Assembly: GCA_022565195.1 (NCBI GenBank)
Contig: JADFJZ010000117.1
Coordinates: 1 to 5,954, forward strand
Direction of reading: 5' to 3'
DNA: 5,954 nucleotides
Source of the DNA: Planctomycetota bacterium
GTDB lineage: Bacteria; Planctomycetota; Phycisphaerae; UBA1845; CAIVHJ01
Part shown: piece after piece, positions 1 through 5,529 of the stretch
Layout of the letters: every line of letters begins with the position of its first letter
Numbering within the stretch: position 1 is the stretch's first letter
Translations under genes and position numbers: made by a program
Notes under the pieces: generated by a model
What the model saw: the letters and a program-made list of their open reading frames with translations, nothing else
Databases searched by the model: none
Told to the model about the DNA's origin: nothing

Positions 1-384
1 CCGTACACTCTCATACTGTTTCTTCTCCTTCCTTACACGGAGCGAATCTTGTTGCCCCACTCGATGAGGTGGCTGCGACGACCTGCACCGCATATCGCCG
101 GGAGGGTTGGCATGACCCGCCCGTTACTGATAGGCCGAAAGACCCTTTCAGTTATCATACTCACAAGGACCGCGTAAATGCAAAGCCGGTCTGACGGGAG
201 TTCTAATGATTGGCGCGGGCAGGCCCGCGAAGACGGCTGGCCCGAGAGCCGCACTTCAGCACGCTCCTTGCACATGCCTCGAGCAGAGAGTGCTTGCGAT
301 CGCTCCACAGTTCCATTAGAACGGGCTCACGCAGGAAACGCCGATATTGCGACCGAGTCGATTGCCGATCGACGCGCCAGGAAG
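1..384. other. Leader / intergenic region without a convincing complete gene
   Basis: I see no complete gene here. An open frame joined to aroDE runs from an ATG at 178, but its 69 extra residues (178-384) are polar, compositionally irregular and match nothing before the normal start of a dehydroquinase. A G+C-rich inverted repeat lies at 214-229. On the minus strand an AAGGAG motif (30-25) lies 10 bases before an ATG (14-12), so a divergent gene may begin at the left edge; only four codons are visible. Weak -10-like hexamers are TCTAAT at 202-207 (+ strand) and TATGAT at 159-154 (minus strand). Neither has a convincing -35 box, so I do not call them promoters. Confidence 0.6.
214..229. repeat. 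Short GC-rich inverted repeat in the aroDE leader
   Basis: CGCGGGC at 214-220 is the exact reverse complement of GCCCGCG at 223-229, separated by AG. In RNA it could form about six G-C or C-G pairs with a tight four-base loop. No T-run follows on the + strand, so it does not look like a terminator. It lies about 155 bases before the chosen aroDE start. A regulatory role is possible but unsupported. Confidence 0.4.
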
Positions 385-1938
385 ATGTCATTGGATCTTT
401 GCGTCTCACTCAATTGCTCAACCCTCGCGGAAATGCAGCAGGACTACGCGACTGCCATGTCCGGCGGCGCGGATCTCGTCGAGCTGCGGCTGGATTACCT
501 CAAGCCCGGTGAGCTGGATCGCCTTACTGGACTCGAAGAGTGGTTCAGGAAAAACGCCGAGCGCTTGATCGTCAGCTTCCGGCCTGTGGATCAGGGCGGG
601 GTTCACGACGGCGACACCGCCACACGCGTGAGCACGCTGTTGTGGGCGGGTGGACTGAGGCCGCGATATGTCGACTTCGAGTACGCCTGCTTCGCGCGCT
701 CGGACGAGATGCGAGACAAAGCCCGACTGATGGCATCGGCCGGCGAGGATGACCGCTGGGACGGACTGATCCTCAGCGAACATCATCTCGAGCAACGACC
801 GCCGACACTGGAACGGAAGTTCCTGGACATGTGTGACACGCCGGCGGAACTCATCAAGCTGGTCTGGCGGGCGCGGAACGCGAACGACAACTTCGAGGCC
901 TTCGACCTGCTGCAGTCGCGGGCGCGACGGGCGATCGTCTTCTGTGTCGAGCCGGAGGGTTTGGCTTCGCGGATCCTCGGCAAGAAGCTGGGCTGCCCGG
1001 TGACTTATTGCGCGCTGCGCCGAGGCGAAGAGACAGCTCCGGGGCAGCCGACGCTGGACGAAATGATGCGGCTGTATCATTGGAAGTCGATCGATCGCGA
1101 GACGGCGGTCTACGGCCTGATCGGTGATCCAGTGGCGCACTCGCTGAGCCCGCACGTACACAATGCCGCGCTGGCCGCCTGCAAGCTCAACGCCGTGTAT
1201 CTGCCCTTTCGTATTGAGAACGACGGCTTCGCGTTTGCGGATTTCATCCGCGCCGTGGCGGATCGGCCGTGGCTGGACATCCGCGGGTTCAGCGTGACCT
1301 CGCCGCACAAGCACAATGCCTTCCTCTTGACTGAGGAAGATCTCGATCCAATCTCGCGCCGTACGCAGTCGGTCAATACGATTCGCTTCGGCGAAGACAA
1401 CGTCCGGGGCTGGAACACGGACTATCAAGCCGCGCTCAACTGGTTGACGCAAGCGCTGGAGTGCGATCTGCCCGATCTGGCGGAGCGGCGGTTCGACGTG
1501 CTGGGCGCGGGCGGGTTGGCGCGCTCGGTGGTGGCGGGTCTGCGGTTGATCCGCGCGCCGGTAACGATCCACAACCGTACGCTGGACAACGCAAAAGTGT
1601 TGGCCGAGGCGTTCGACTGCACGGCCGAAACATTGAATGAGGAAACGAAACTCACCGGAGACGTGCTGATCAACTGCACGACGGTGGGGATGTGGTCGGC
1701 GGCAGACCGCTCGCCGGTTCGGCCCGAGCAAATCCATCCCGAGAGCGTTGTGTTTGACGCGATCTACAATCCGCTCAAGACGAAGTTGCTCGCCGACGCC
1801 GAAGCTCGTGGCTGTCGAACCGTCGGCGGTTTGGAGTTGTTCGTCGATCAGGCGGCGCTGCAGTTCACGGCCTTGACCAGCTACGAAGCGCCGCGATCCC
1901 TGATGCACGAAGTCGCTTCCGAACAACTGGAGGCGTAG
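385..1938 (+). CDS. aroDE: Bifunctional 3-dehydroquinate dehydratase (type I) / shikimate dehydrogenase
   Basis: This cytoplasmic fused enzyme of 517 residues catalyses two consecutive shikimate-pathway steps: dehydroquinate to 3-dehydroshikimate, then NADPH-dependent reduction to shikimate. Residues 1-230 are the AroD (type I) barrel: ELRLD at 33-37, FR at 65-66, VDFE ending at E99, SEHH with H133 as the likely general acid/base, K158 as the Schiff-base lysine, SR at 195-196 and APGQ ending at Q221. Residues 242-517 are AroE: HSLSP at 252-256, SVTSPHK ending at catalytic K309, VNT at 330-332, NTD ending at D346, the nucleotide-binding GAGG at 374-377, the NADP phosphate-binding NRT at 397-399, VGM at 434-436, YNP at 461-463 and GGLELFVDQA at 481-490. 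Both active sites look intact. Variations from usual forms are Thr217 where Salmonella-type AroD has Ser, SVTSPHK for NVTxPHK, and CTTVGM for the usual TPVGM. I chose the ATG at 385 because homology begins immediately there and AGGA lies just upstream, although very close; an upstream in-frame ATG at 178 would add 69 unlikely residues. It is followed after 39 bases by aroK. Confidence 0.95.
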   Translation: MSLDLCVSLNCSTLAEMQQDYATAMSGGADLVELRLDYLKPGELDRLTGLEEWFRKNAERLIVSFRPVDQGGVHDGDTATRVSTLLWAGGLRPRYVDFEYACFARSDEMRDKARLMASAGEDDRWDGLILSEHHLEQRPPTLERKFLDMCDTPAELIKLVWRARNANDNFEAFDLLQSRARRAIVFCVEPEGLASRILGKKLGCPVTYCALRRGEETAPGQPTLDEMMRLYHWKSIDRETAVYGLIGDPVAHSLSPHVHNAALAACKLNAVYLPFRIENDGFAFADFIRAVADRPWLDIRGFSVTSPHKHNAFLLTEEDLDPISRRTQSVNTIRFGEDNVRGWNTDYQAALNWLTQALECDLPDLAERRFDVLGAGGLARSVVAGLRLIRAPVTIHNRTLDNAKVLAEAFDCTAETLNEETKLTGDVLINCTTVGMWSAADRSPVRPEQIHPESVVFDAIYNPLKTKLLADAEARGCRTVGGLELFVDQAALQFTALTSYEAPRSLMHEVASEQLEA

Positions 1939-1939
1939 A

Positions 1940-1974
1940 GGACTGAGAGCTGAGGACTGGGGACTGAGGACTGA
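1940..1974 (+). repeat. Five-unit heptamer tandem repeat (GGACTGA)
   Basis: Five consecutive 7-base units fill nearly the whole gap between aroDE and aroK: GGACTGA (1940), GAGCTGA (1947), GGACTGG (1954), GGACTGA (1961) and GGACTGA (1968). Three are identical and two differ by one or two bases. Four units contain TGA, and because the period is 7 these stops fall in different reading frames. The junction of the last two units makes the GAGGA used as the aroK ribosome binding site. The array is direct and not inverted, so it is not a terminator. Confidence 0.85.
1966..1970 (+). promoter_or_regulatory. Ribosome binding site for aroK, formed by the heptamer repeat
   Basis: GAGGA at 1966-1970 ends seven bases before the TTG at 1978, an ideal spacing. 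This is the main reason for choosing the TTG start over the in-frame GTG at 2008. The site lies across the boundary between the last two GGACTGA units. Confidence 0.6.
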
Positions 1975-1977
1975 GAT

Positions 1978-2574
1978 TTGGACGGGGCACGATCAACTGA
2001 GCGGCATGTGATATTGATCGGCTATCGCGGGAGCGGTAAAACGGTCGTGGGCCGACTGCTGGCCGGCGAACTGAAGCGGCCGCACGTCGATACCGATCTC
2101 CTCATCGAAGACCGCGAAGGCCGAACCATCGCGACGACGTTCGAGCAGGACGGCGAACCCTACTTTCGCGGGATCGAGTCCGAGGTCATTGCCGGCCTCG
2201 CCCCGGGCACGCCGGCGGTGATCAGCATCGGCGGCGGGGCCGTCGCCAGTGAGCGCAACCGCAAGCGGCTGAGGGGATTGGGGATCGTGGTGTGGCTGCA
2301 AGCCGCACCGCAGGACTTGCATCGCCGCATGGCCGCCGATCGCGAGTCCGCCGCATCGCGTCCGCCGTTGAGCACAACTGATGCGCTGACGGAAGTTCGC
2401 AATTTGCTGGCGCAGCGAAGTGCGTGGTATGAACGGTTGGCCGATGTCGAAATCGATACCACCGGCAAATCGCCGGCGGAGGTGGCGAAGATGATCCTGC
2501 GGCGCCTCGACACAAAGGCCCATCGTGATGTCCCGCAACCCGCGGGAGATGAAACGGAACAAGAGAATAGTTAA
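1978..2574 (+). CDS. aroK: Shikimate kinase
   Basis: Shikimate kinase phosphorylates shikimate at the 3-hydroxyl using ATP, taking the product of the preceding AroDE enzyme. The 198-residue protein shows the family in order: Walker A GYRGSGKT at 15-22; DTD at 38-40, which binds Mg and shikimate; FR and E at 63-67, with R64 the shikimate-binding arginine; GGG at 85-87 in the Walker B region; the lid with RPPL at 128-131; and R147 followed by WYE, the usual C-terminal arginine region. The family is typically about 170-180 residues. The excess is a polar C-terminal tail from about residue 179, rich in Glu, Asp and Gln. The start is TTG, supported by GAGGA at 1966-1970. A GTG at 2008 would remove ten non-conserved residues and cannot be excluded. 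The upstream stop in this frame is at 1972, so no longer form exists. The order aroDE-aroK, with 39 bases between them, suggests one transcript. Confidence 0.95.
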   Translation: MDGARSTERHVILIGYRGSGKTVVGRLLAGELKRPHVDTDLLIEDREGRTIATTFEQDGEPYFRGIESEVIAGLAPGTPAVISIGGGAVASERNRKRLRGLGIVVWLQAAPQDLHRRMAADRESAASRPPLSTTDALTEVRNLLAQRSAWYERLADVEIDTTGKSPAEVAKMILRRLDTKAHRDVPQPAGDETEQENS

Positions 2575-2622
2575 AGATACTCCGCAGCGTTTAGTACGGT
2601 GAGCAGTTGAGAGCGAGTCGAG

Positions 2623-4122
2623 ATGAGTGATTATTGGTGGATCTGGTGCTTGGCGCTGATTGTCGGTTTTGGCGGCTGCATCGGCAGCTTCGTCAACGTC
2701 ATTATCTATCGTCTGCCGCGGAACATCCCCCTCGGTCAGCCTCGATGGTCGTTCTGCCCGAATTGCGAGACCACGATTCGCTGGTACGACAATATTCCCG
2801 TATTCAGCTACTTCCGCCTGCGCGGGCACTGCCGAACCTGCGCCTGGCCGATCCCGCCGCGGTACGTGGTCATTGAAATCATCACGCTCCTCGCCTTCCT
2901 GATTTTGTTCGACACTTTCTTTGTCGCGGTCGTGCTCGATGGGACAGTGGGCGCTGCCTGGACGGTATCTTATCGATTCGCTTCGGACTGGCCGATCTAT
3001 GCCGCGCACGTGCTGTTGTTCGCCTGCCTGTTGGCGATGTCCGCGATCGACATGGAGCACTACTGGCTCGATATTCGCTTCACGCACTTTGCGGCGCTGT
3101 GCGGCTTCGCGCTCCATGCCATCTGGACGCCGATTCGCCAGCCGCCCTGGCCGCGCCCGGGGGCGACGCTTGCCGCCGCCGCCATCCTCGCCACCATCGG
3201 CGCCGTGGTCACGCACTTGATCATCGCGTGGATCTGGCACCGCCGAGCGAAGGCTTCATCAGGCGAAGACCCTGCCGCACCGACTCAGGCCGATTCGCCG
3301 ATGGCCCAATCCGCGCCGATATCCCCTGGCCGCAGGTCGTTGCGCCCGTCGGCGTGGCTCGCGGGACTCGTGCTGAGCGCGACATTAGTCATGCTCGTCG
3401 TCGCAATCATCCGTCCACCCACCGCGCCCGATCCGACCGACCAGCCGGGCACACCTCAGCTCGTCAATCGCACTCATCGAATGCCCGATTCGGCGTTCGT
3501 CACTCGCGTCGCGCCGGGCATCTTGTTCGTGTTTTGCGCCATGATCGCCGGCAGTGTGATCAAGCGCGACAGTGACGACGAAATCGAAGAAGCGCTCGAA
3601 TCGGAGAGGCACAATGCGCGCAAGATGGCGCTGACCGAGCTCGCCATACTGCTGCCGACCATTGCGCTGTTCGTCGGCGGCTGGCTGGCGGTTCAAGAGG
3701 GCGGACTTCTGGAGCCGCTGTGGCAGCAAATGTGGCATTGGCAGATGGGCAGCGCCACGCGCCCATTCCTCGGCCTGGGCACCGCCGCGGCGGGATTCAT
3801 CATCGCCGGCGCGCTCGGCTGGGCTGTGAGAATCGTCTTCACGCTGGTGCTCGGCAAAGAGGCCTTCGGGACGGGCGATATCCACATCATGGCGGCCGCC
3901 GGAGCGGTCGCCGGCTGGGAGGTCGTGCTTGTTGGATTTTTCCTGTCGGCGTTGCTTGCCCTTCTGGGCAAGGCACTTACGTTGCCGTTCAAGCGCGGGC
4001 ACGCCCTGCCGATGGGCCCGTGGCTCACGCTCGGTTTCTTCCTCGCGCTGCTGTGGCGCGGGACGTTTTTCGATCGCTTCATCGACCGGATCGGTCTCTT
4101 TTTCGAAATGGTGTCCGGATGA
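2623..4122 (+). CDS. Prepilin peptidase (A24 family, PilD/GspO-like) with a large internal insertion
   Basis: This polytopic inner-membrane aspartic peptidase of 499 residues should cleave, and in canonical members N-methylate, type IV pilin-like or type II secretion pseudopilin precursors at the cytoplasmic face. The N-terminal methyltransferase-type region is textbook: a first helix (about 8-28) ending GSFVNVIIYRLP, then CPNC at 45-48 and CRTC at 70-73, a zinc-binding pair. The first catalytic aspartate is D143 in AIDMEHYWLD (the usual IPD is reduced to LD); the second is D419 in GTGD (416-419), followed by the usual small-residue helix. In ordinary PilD proteins (about 270-290 residues) these aspartates lie about 60-65 residues apart. 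Here they are 276 apart, with a hydrophilic stretch at about 207-243, helices near 244-263 and 296-312, an acidic charged patch at 314-334 and another helix near 336-356. The ATG has only a weak GAG-type binding site; an in-frame stop at 2608 rules out a longer form. No pilin gene is visible nearby. Confidence 0.92.
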   Translation: MSDYWWIWCLALIVGFGGCIGSFVNVIIYRLPRNIPLGQPRWSFCPNCETTIRWYDNIPVFSYFRLRGHCRTCAWPIPPRYVVIEIITLLAFLILFDTFFVAVVLDGTVGAAWTVSYRFASDWPIYAAHVLLFACLLAMSAIDMEHYWLDIRFTHFAALCGFALHAIWTPIRQPPWPRPGATLAAAAILATIGAVVTHLIIAWIWHRRAKASSGEDPAAPTQADSPMAQSAPISPGRRSLRPSAWLAGLVLSATLVMLVVAIIRPPTAPDPTDQPGTPQLVNRTHRMPDSAFVTRVAPGILFVFCAMIAGSVIKRDSDDEIEEALESERHNARKMALTELAILLPTIALFVGGWLAVQEGGLLEPLWQQMWHWQMGSATRPFLGLGTAAAGFIIAGALGWAVRIVFTLVLGKEAFGTGDIHIMAAAGAVAGWEVVLVGFFLSALLALLGKALTLPFKRGHALPMGPWLTLGFFLALLWRGTFFDRFIDRIGLFFEMVSG

Positions 4123-4149
4123 GCGTGATGCACGCCAGAACAAAACAGC

Positions 4150-4153
4150 AGGA
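4150..4153 (+). promoter_or_regulatory. Ribosome binding site for the LapA-like gene
   Basis: AGGA at 4150-4153 lies nine bases before the ATG at 4163. It supports this start. The out-of-frame ATG at 4153 overlaps the site and is therefore not a competing start. Confidence 0.5.
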
Positions 4154-4162
4154 TGAATCAAC

Positions 4163-4528
4163 ATGAACGTTGCAATCAAGAAGGCGAAACTTTATGTTAA
4201 GCTGGTTCTGATCGCCGTTGTGGTTGTCATGGCCGTGCTGGTGTTGTTCGGCAACCGCAACAACAATGCGGACGTATGGTTTTTCAAGAGCTATGAGGAT
4301 GTTAATGTCCTGAAGCTGTTGCTCGTCACGGCGGTCATTTCGATCATCAGCTTCTGGATCCTGACGACGGGCTTCAAATTGGCCAGGCAGTGGCGCGAGG
4401 TGTCCAAACAAGTCGCGCATCAAGAGAAAATCAAACAGCTCGACAGCAAAGCCGACGAACTCGAAAAACAGGAACAGCGTATCGATGACAAGATCAATCG
4501 GGCGCTCGGCGGAAGACAGGACGAGTGA
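4163..4528 (+). CDS. Small LapA-like (DUF1049-type) membrane protein with C-terminal coiled coil
   Basis: A 121-residue protein with a short Lys-rich N-terminus, a strong hydrophobic helix at about 12-30, a short loop with Asn-rich NRNNN at 31-35 followed by ADVWFF, a second helix at about 49-69, then a highly charged segment at about 76-115 rich in Lys, Glu, Gln and Asp with heptad-like spacing that should form a coiled coil. Two helices joined by a short Asn-containing loop, with a charged tail, is the arrangement of the lipopolysaccharide assembly protein A (LapA) domain family. I recognise the architecture but not strong family residues, so the name is tentative. By the positive-inside rule both termini would be cytoplasmic. 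It lies 40 bases after the peptidase gene and its stop codon overlaps an in-frame GTG of the OmpA gene frame. Function is unknown; an inner-membrane scaffold or envelope assembly role is an inference. Confidence 0.88.
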   Translation: MNVAIKKAKLYVKLVLIAVVVVMAVLVLFGNRNNNADVWFFKSYEDVNVLKLLLVTAVISIISFWILTTGFKLARQWREVSKQVAHQEKIKQLDSKADELEKQEQRIDDKINRALGGRQDE

Positions 4529-4550
4529 TATTTACAAGTAATCGTGACGG

Positions 4551-4583
4551 GTTTCCAGAAACAGTGCCTGCCAGGACGGCAGG
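4551..4583 (+). other. Two adjacent hairpins in the leader of the OmpA-type gene
   Basis: GTTT at 4551-4554 pairs with AAAC at 4559-4562 around CCAG (five pairs if the loop is only two bases). CCTGCC at 4567-4572 pairs perfectly with GGCAGG at 4578-4583 around AGGAC. Both lie in the 83-base gap before the lipoprotein gene, the second ending 12 bases before its ribosome binding site. No T-run follows, so an intrinsic terminator is unlikely. An RNA processing or stability element that uncouples expression of the lipoprotein from upstream genes is possible. Confidence 0.4.
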
Positions 4584-4595
4584 ATCAGTGATTGC

Positions 4596-4603
4596 AAAAG
4601 GAG
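4596..4603 (+). promoter_or_regulatory. Strong ribosome binding site of the OmpA-type lipoprotein gene
   Basis: AAAAGGAG at 4596-4603 lies eight bases before the ATG at 4612. It is the strongest such site in the window and decides the start of this gene against the in-frame GTG at 4525. A strong site fits an abundant envelope lipoprotein. Confidence 0.75.
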
Positions 4604-4611
4604 TAGCAGTT

Positions 4612-5283
4612 ATGGGGCGAAGAAAATCGATGGTTTGGACCGGCATTGCTCTTTGCGGCCTGCTGACGGCCACCGGATGCGAGGATCCCAAACAGCAAAT
4701 CGCCATGCTGGAGGAAGAAAACAGAGGCCTCTATGCCGACCTGGAGATGCTGCGCACGGAAATGGACTCTGCCAAGCAGCAGCGTGATCGTTGCGAGACC
4801 GACTTACTGGCGCTGCAACAAAACAATAGCGATCTTCGAGGTCGCTTGGCCGGCATACCCCGGCAGGTCGATATGCCGGGCCAATGGCAGGCCGTGCCCG
4901 GCGGCGCCATGATCGCCATTCCCGGGAATGTGTTGTTCAGCTCCGGGAAGGTCACGCTCAGGCGAGACAGTAAGAACATCATGAGTCGCATCGCCTCGGA
5001 GATCCAGTCGAACTTCGCGGGCAAAGACATCTACGTCTTCGGGCACACCGACACCGACCCCATCAAGAAGAGCAAATGGCAGGACAATCGGCAGTTGTCG
5101 AGCGAGAGAGCGCTCGCGGTCGTGCGTCACTTGCAATCTCGGGGCGTGTCGCCGTCCAGTTTGGTGGCTTGCGGTTGTGGCGAACATCGGCCGGTCACTT
5201 CGAACAAGTCCACGAGCGGGAAATCAAAGAATCGGCGCGTCGAGATTTTCGCCGTCGATCCGGCGATGGTGGCGTCGAGATAG
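4612..5283 (+). CDS. OmpA/Pal-family peptidoglycan-binding lipoprotein
   Basis: The 223-residue protein begins with a basic n-region (GRRK), a hydrophobic stretch at about 7-21 and a lipobox-like ATGC with Cys23 as the likely lipidated residue; the -3 Ala and -2 Thr are acceptable but not ideal. Residues about 26-80 are rich in Glu, Gln, Leu and Lys in heptad spacing, predicting a coiled coil like that of murein lipoprotein-type spacers. Residues about 100-215 are an OmpA C-terminal domain: FSSGK at 109-113, GHTD at 144-147 with D147 the likely diaminopimelate-binding aspartate, NRQLSSERA at 159-167 with R166, GVS at 178-180, and NRRVEI at 207-212. It should anchor the outer membrane to peptidoglycan in the periplasm. 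The start is set by AAAAGGAG at 4596-4603. Beginning at GTG 4525 would add 29 residues and bury the signal peptide. Pal, or a stator-independent OmpA-like lipoprotein, are the closest roles; no Tol genes are visible here. Confidence 0.93.
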   Translation: MGRRKSMVWTGIALCGLLTATGCEDPKQQIAMLEEENRGLYADLEMLRTEMDSAKQQRDRCETDLLALQQNNSDLRGRLAGIPRQVDMPGQWQAVPGGAMIAIPGNVLFSSGKVTLRRDSKNIMSRIASEIQSNFAGKDIYVFGHTDTDPIKKSKWQDNRQLSSERALAVVRHLQSRGVSPSSLVACGCGEHRPVTSNKSTSGKSKNRRVEIFAVDPAMVASR

Positions 5284-5315
5284 CGACCACCGCCGGTGAG
5301 GACGTTTTTCTCTAT

Positions 5316-5368
5316 ATCGGGCTGCCGCGTCTTTTTCGGACGGATCTGAATTGACCTGGCAGCCCGAT
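5316..5368 (+). terminator. Long-loop inverted repeat, possible end of the operon
   Basis: ATCGGGCTGCC at 5316-5326 and GGCAGCCCGAT at 5358-5368 are perfect reverse complements (11 pairs) separated by 31 bases. The loop contains a run of five T (5332-5336) and a small CGTC/GACG hairpin (5328-5331 with 5339-5342). It begins 33 bases after the OmpA-type stop codon. There is no T-run straight after the 3' arm, so it is not a classical intrinsic terminator; it may protect the 3' end of the transcript or be an operator. A second weak candidate, CACC/GGTG at 5288-5298 followed by T5305-5309, has only a four-base stem. Confidence 0.4.
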
Positions 5369-5436
5369 TCTTGCGCACCCGTCGCGTCGGAATCGGAAAT
5401 GGACCCTACCGGCCGGCAGGACGCACGCAAACACTG

Positions 5437-5465
5437 CTGGCGTGGCTGGACGTGGCGTTTATAAT
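5437..5465 (+). promoter_or_regulatory. Sigma-70-type promoter for the right-edge gene
   Basis: TATAAT at 5460-5465 is a perfect -10 box. Seventeen bases upstream lies CTGGCG at 5437-5442, which matches the -35 consensus at only three of six positions. Transcription would start near 5472, giving a leader of about 58 bases to the ATG at 5530. The position between an operon-end repeat and a gene with its own ribosome binding site fits a real promoter, although planctomycete promoters are poorly defined. Confidence 0.5.
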
Positions 5466-5518
5466 GCGTGCTTGCGGACTGCACGGAACCGCCGAGGTTG
5501 TTCCGTTCGTGCCTCGTT

Positions 5519-5522
5519 GGAG
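5519..5522 (+). promoter_or_regulatory. Ribosome binding site of the right-edge gene
   Basis: GGAG at 5519-5522 lies seven bases before the ATG at 5530. It supports that start over the in-frame ATG at 5464, which overlaps the TATAAT box and could not be present in a transcript made from it. Confidence 0.6.
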
Positions 5523-5529
5523 ATGGCAG

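Noticed and set aside
178..384. In-frame N-terminal extension of 69 residues on aroDE beginning at ATG 178
   Set aside because: The extension is polar and irregular, has no recognisable domain or targeting signal, and dehydroquinase homology begins right at Met 385. There is no clear ribosome binding site before 178.
418..1926. Long minus-strand open frame of about 500 codons opposite aroDE
   Set aside because: It is the antisense shadow of a GC-rich gene with all catalytic motifs on the + strand; its translation is Arg/Gln/His-rich with no domain I recognise.
1993..3240. Minus-strand open frame of 415 codons spanning aroK and the start of the peptidase gene
   Set aside because: It runs opposite two well-supported genes and the gap between them, and its product is a low-complexity Arg/Asp/Gly-rich sequence typical of an antisense shadow.
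4525..4611. GTG at 4525 as the start of the OmpA-type gene by stop/start overlap
   Set aside because: It would place 29 residues before the signal peptide, whereas ATG 4612 has a strong AAAAGGAG site eight bases upstream and begins a normal lipoprotein signal.
5288..5309. CACC/GGTG hairpin followed by five T as an intrinsic terminator
   Set aside because: The stem has only four or five pairs and the T-run begins six bases after it, so it is too weak to call.
5399..5463. Small 21-codon open frame upstream of the right-edge gene
   Set aside because: It has no ribosome binding site, would overlap the promoter boxes and shows no recognisable content.
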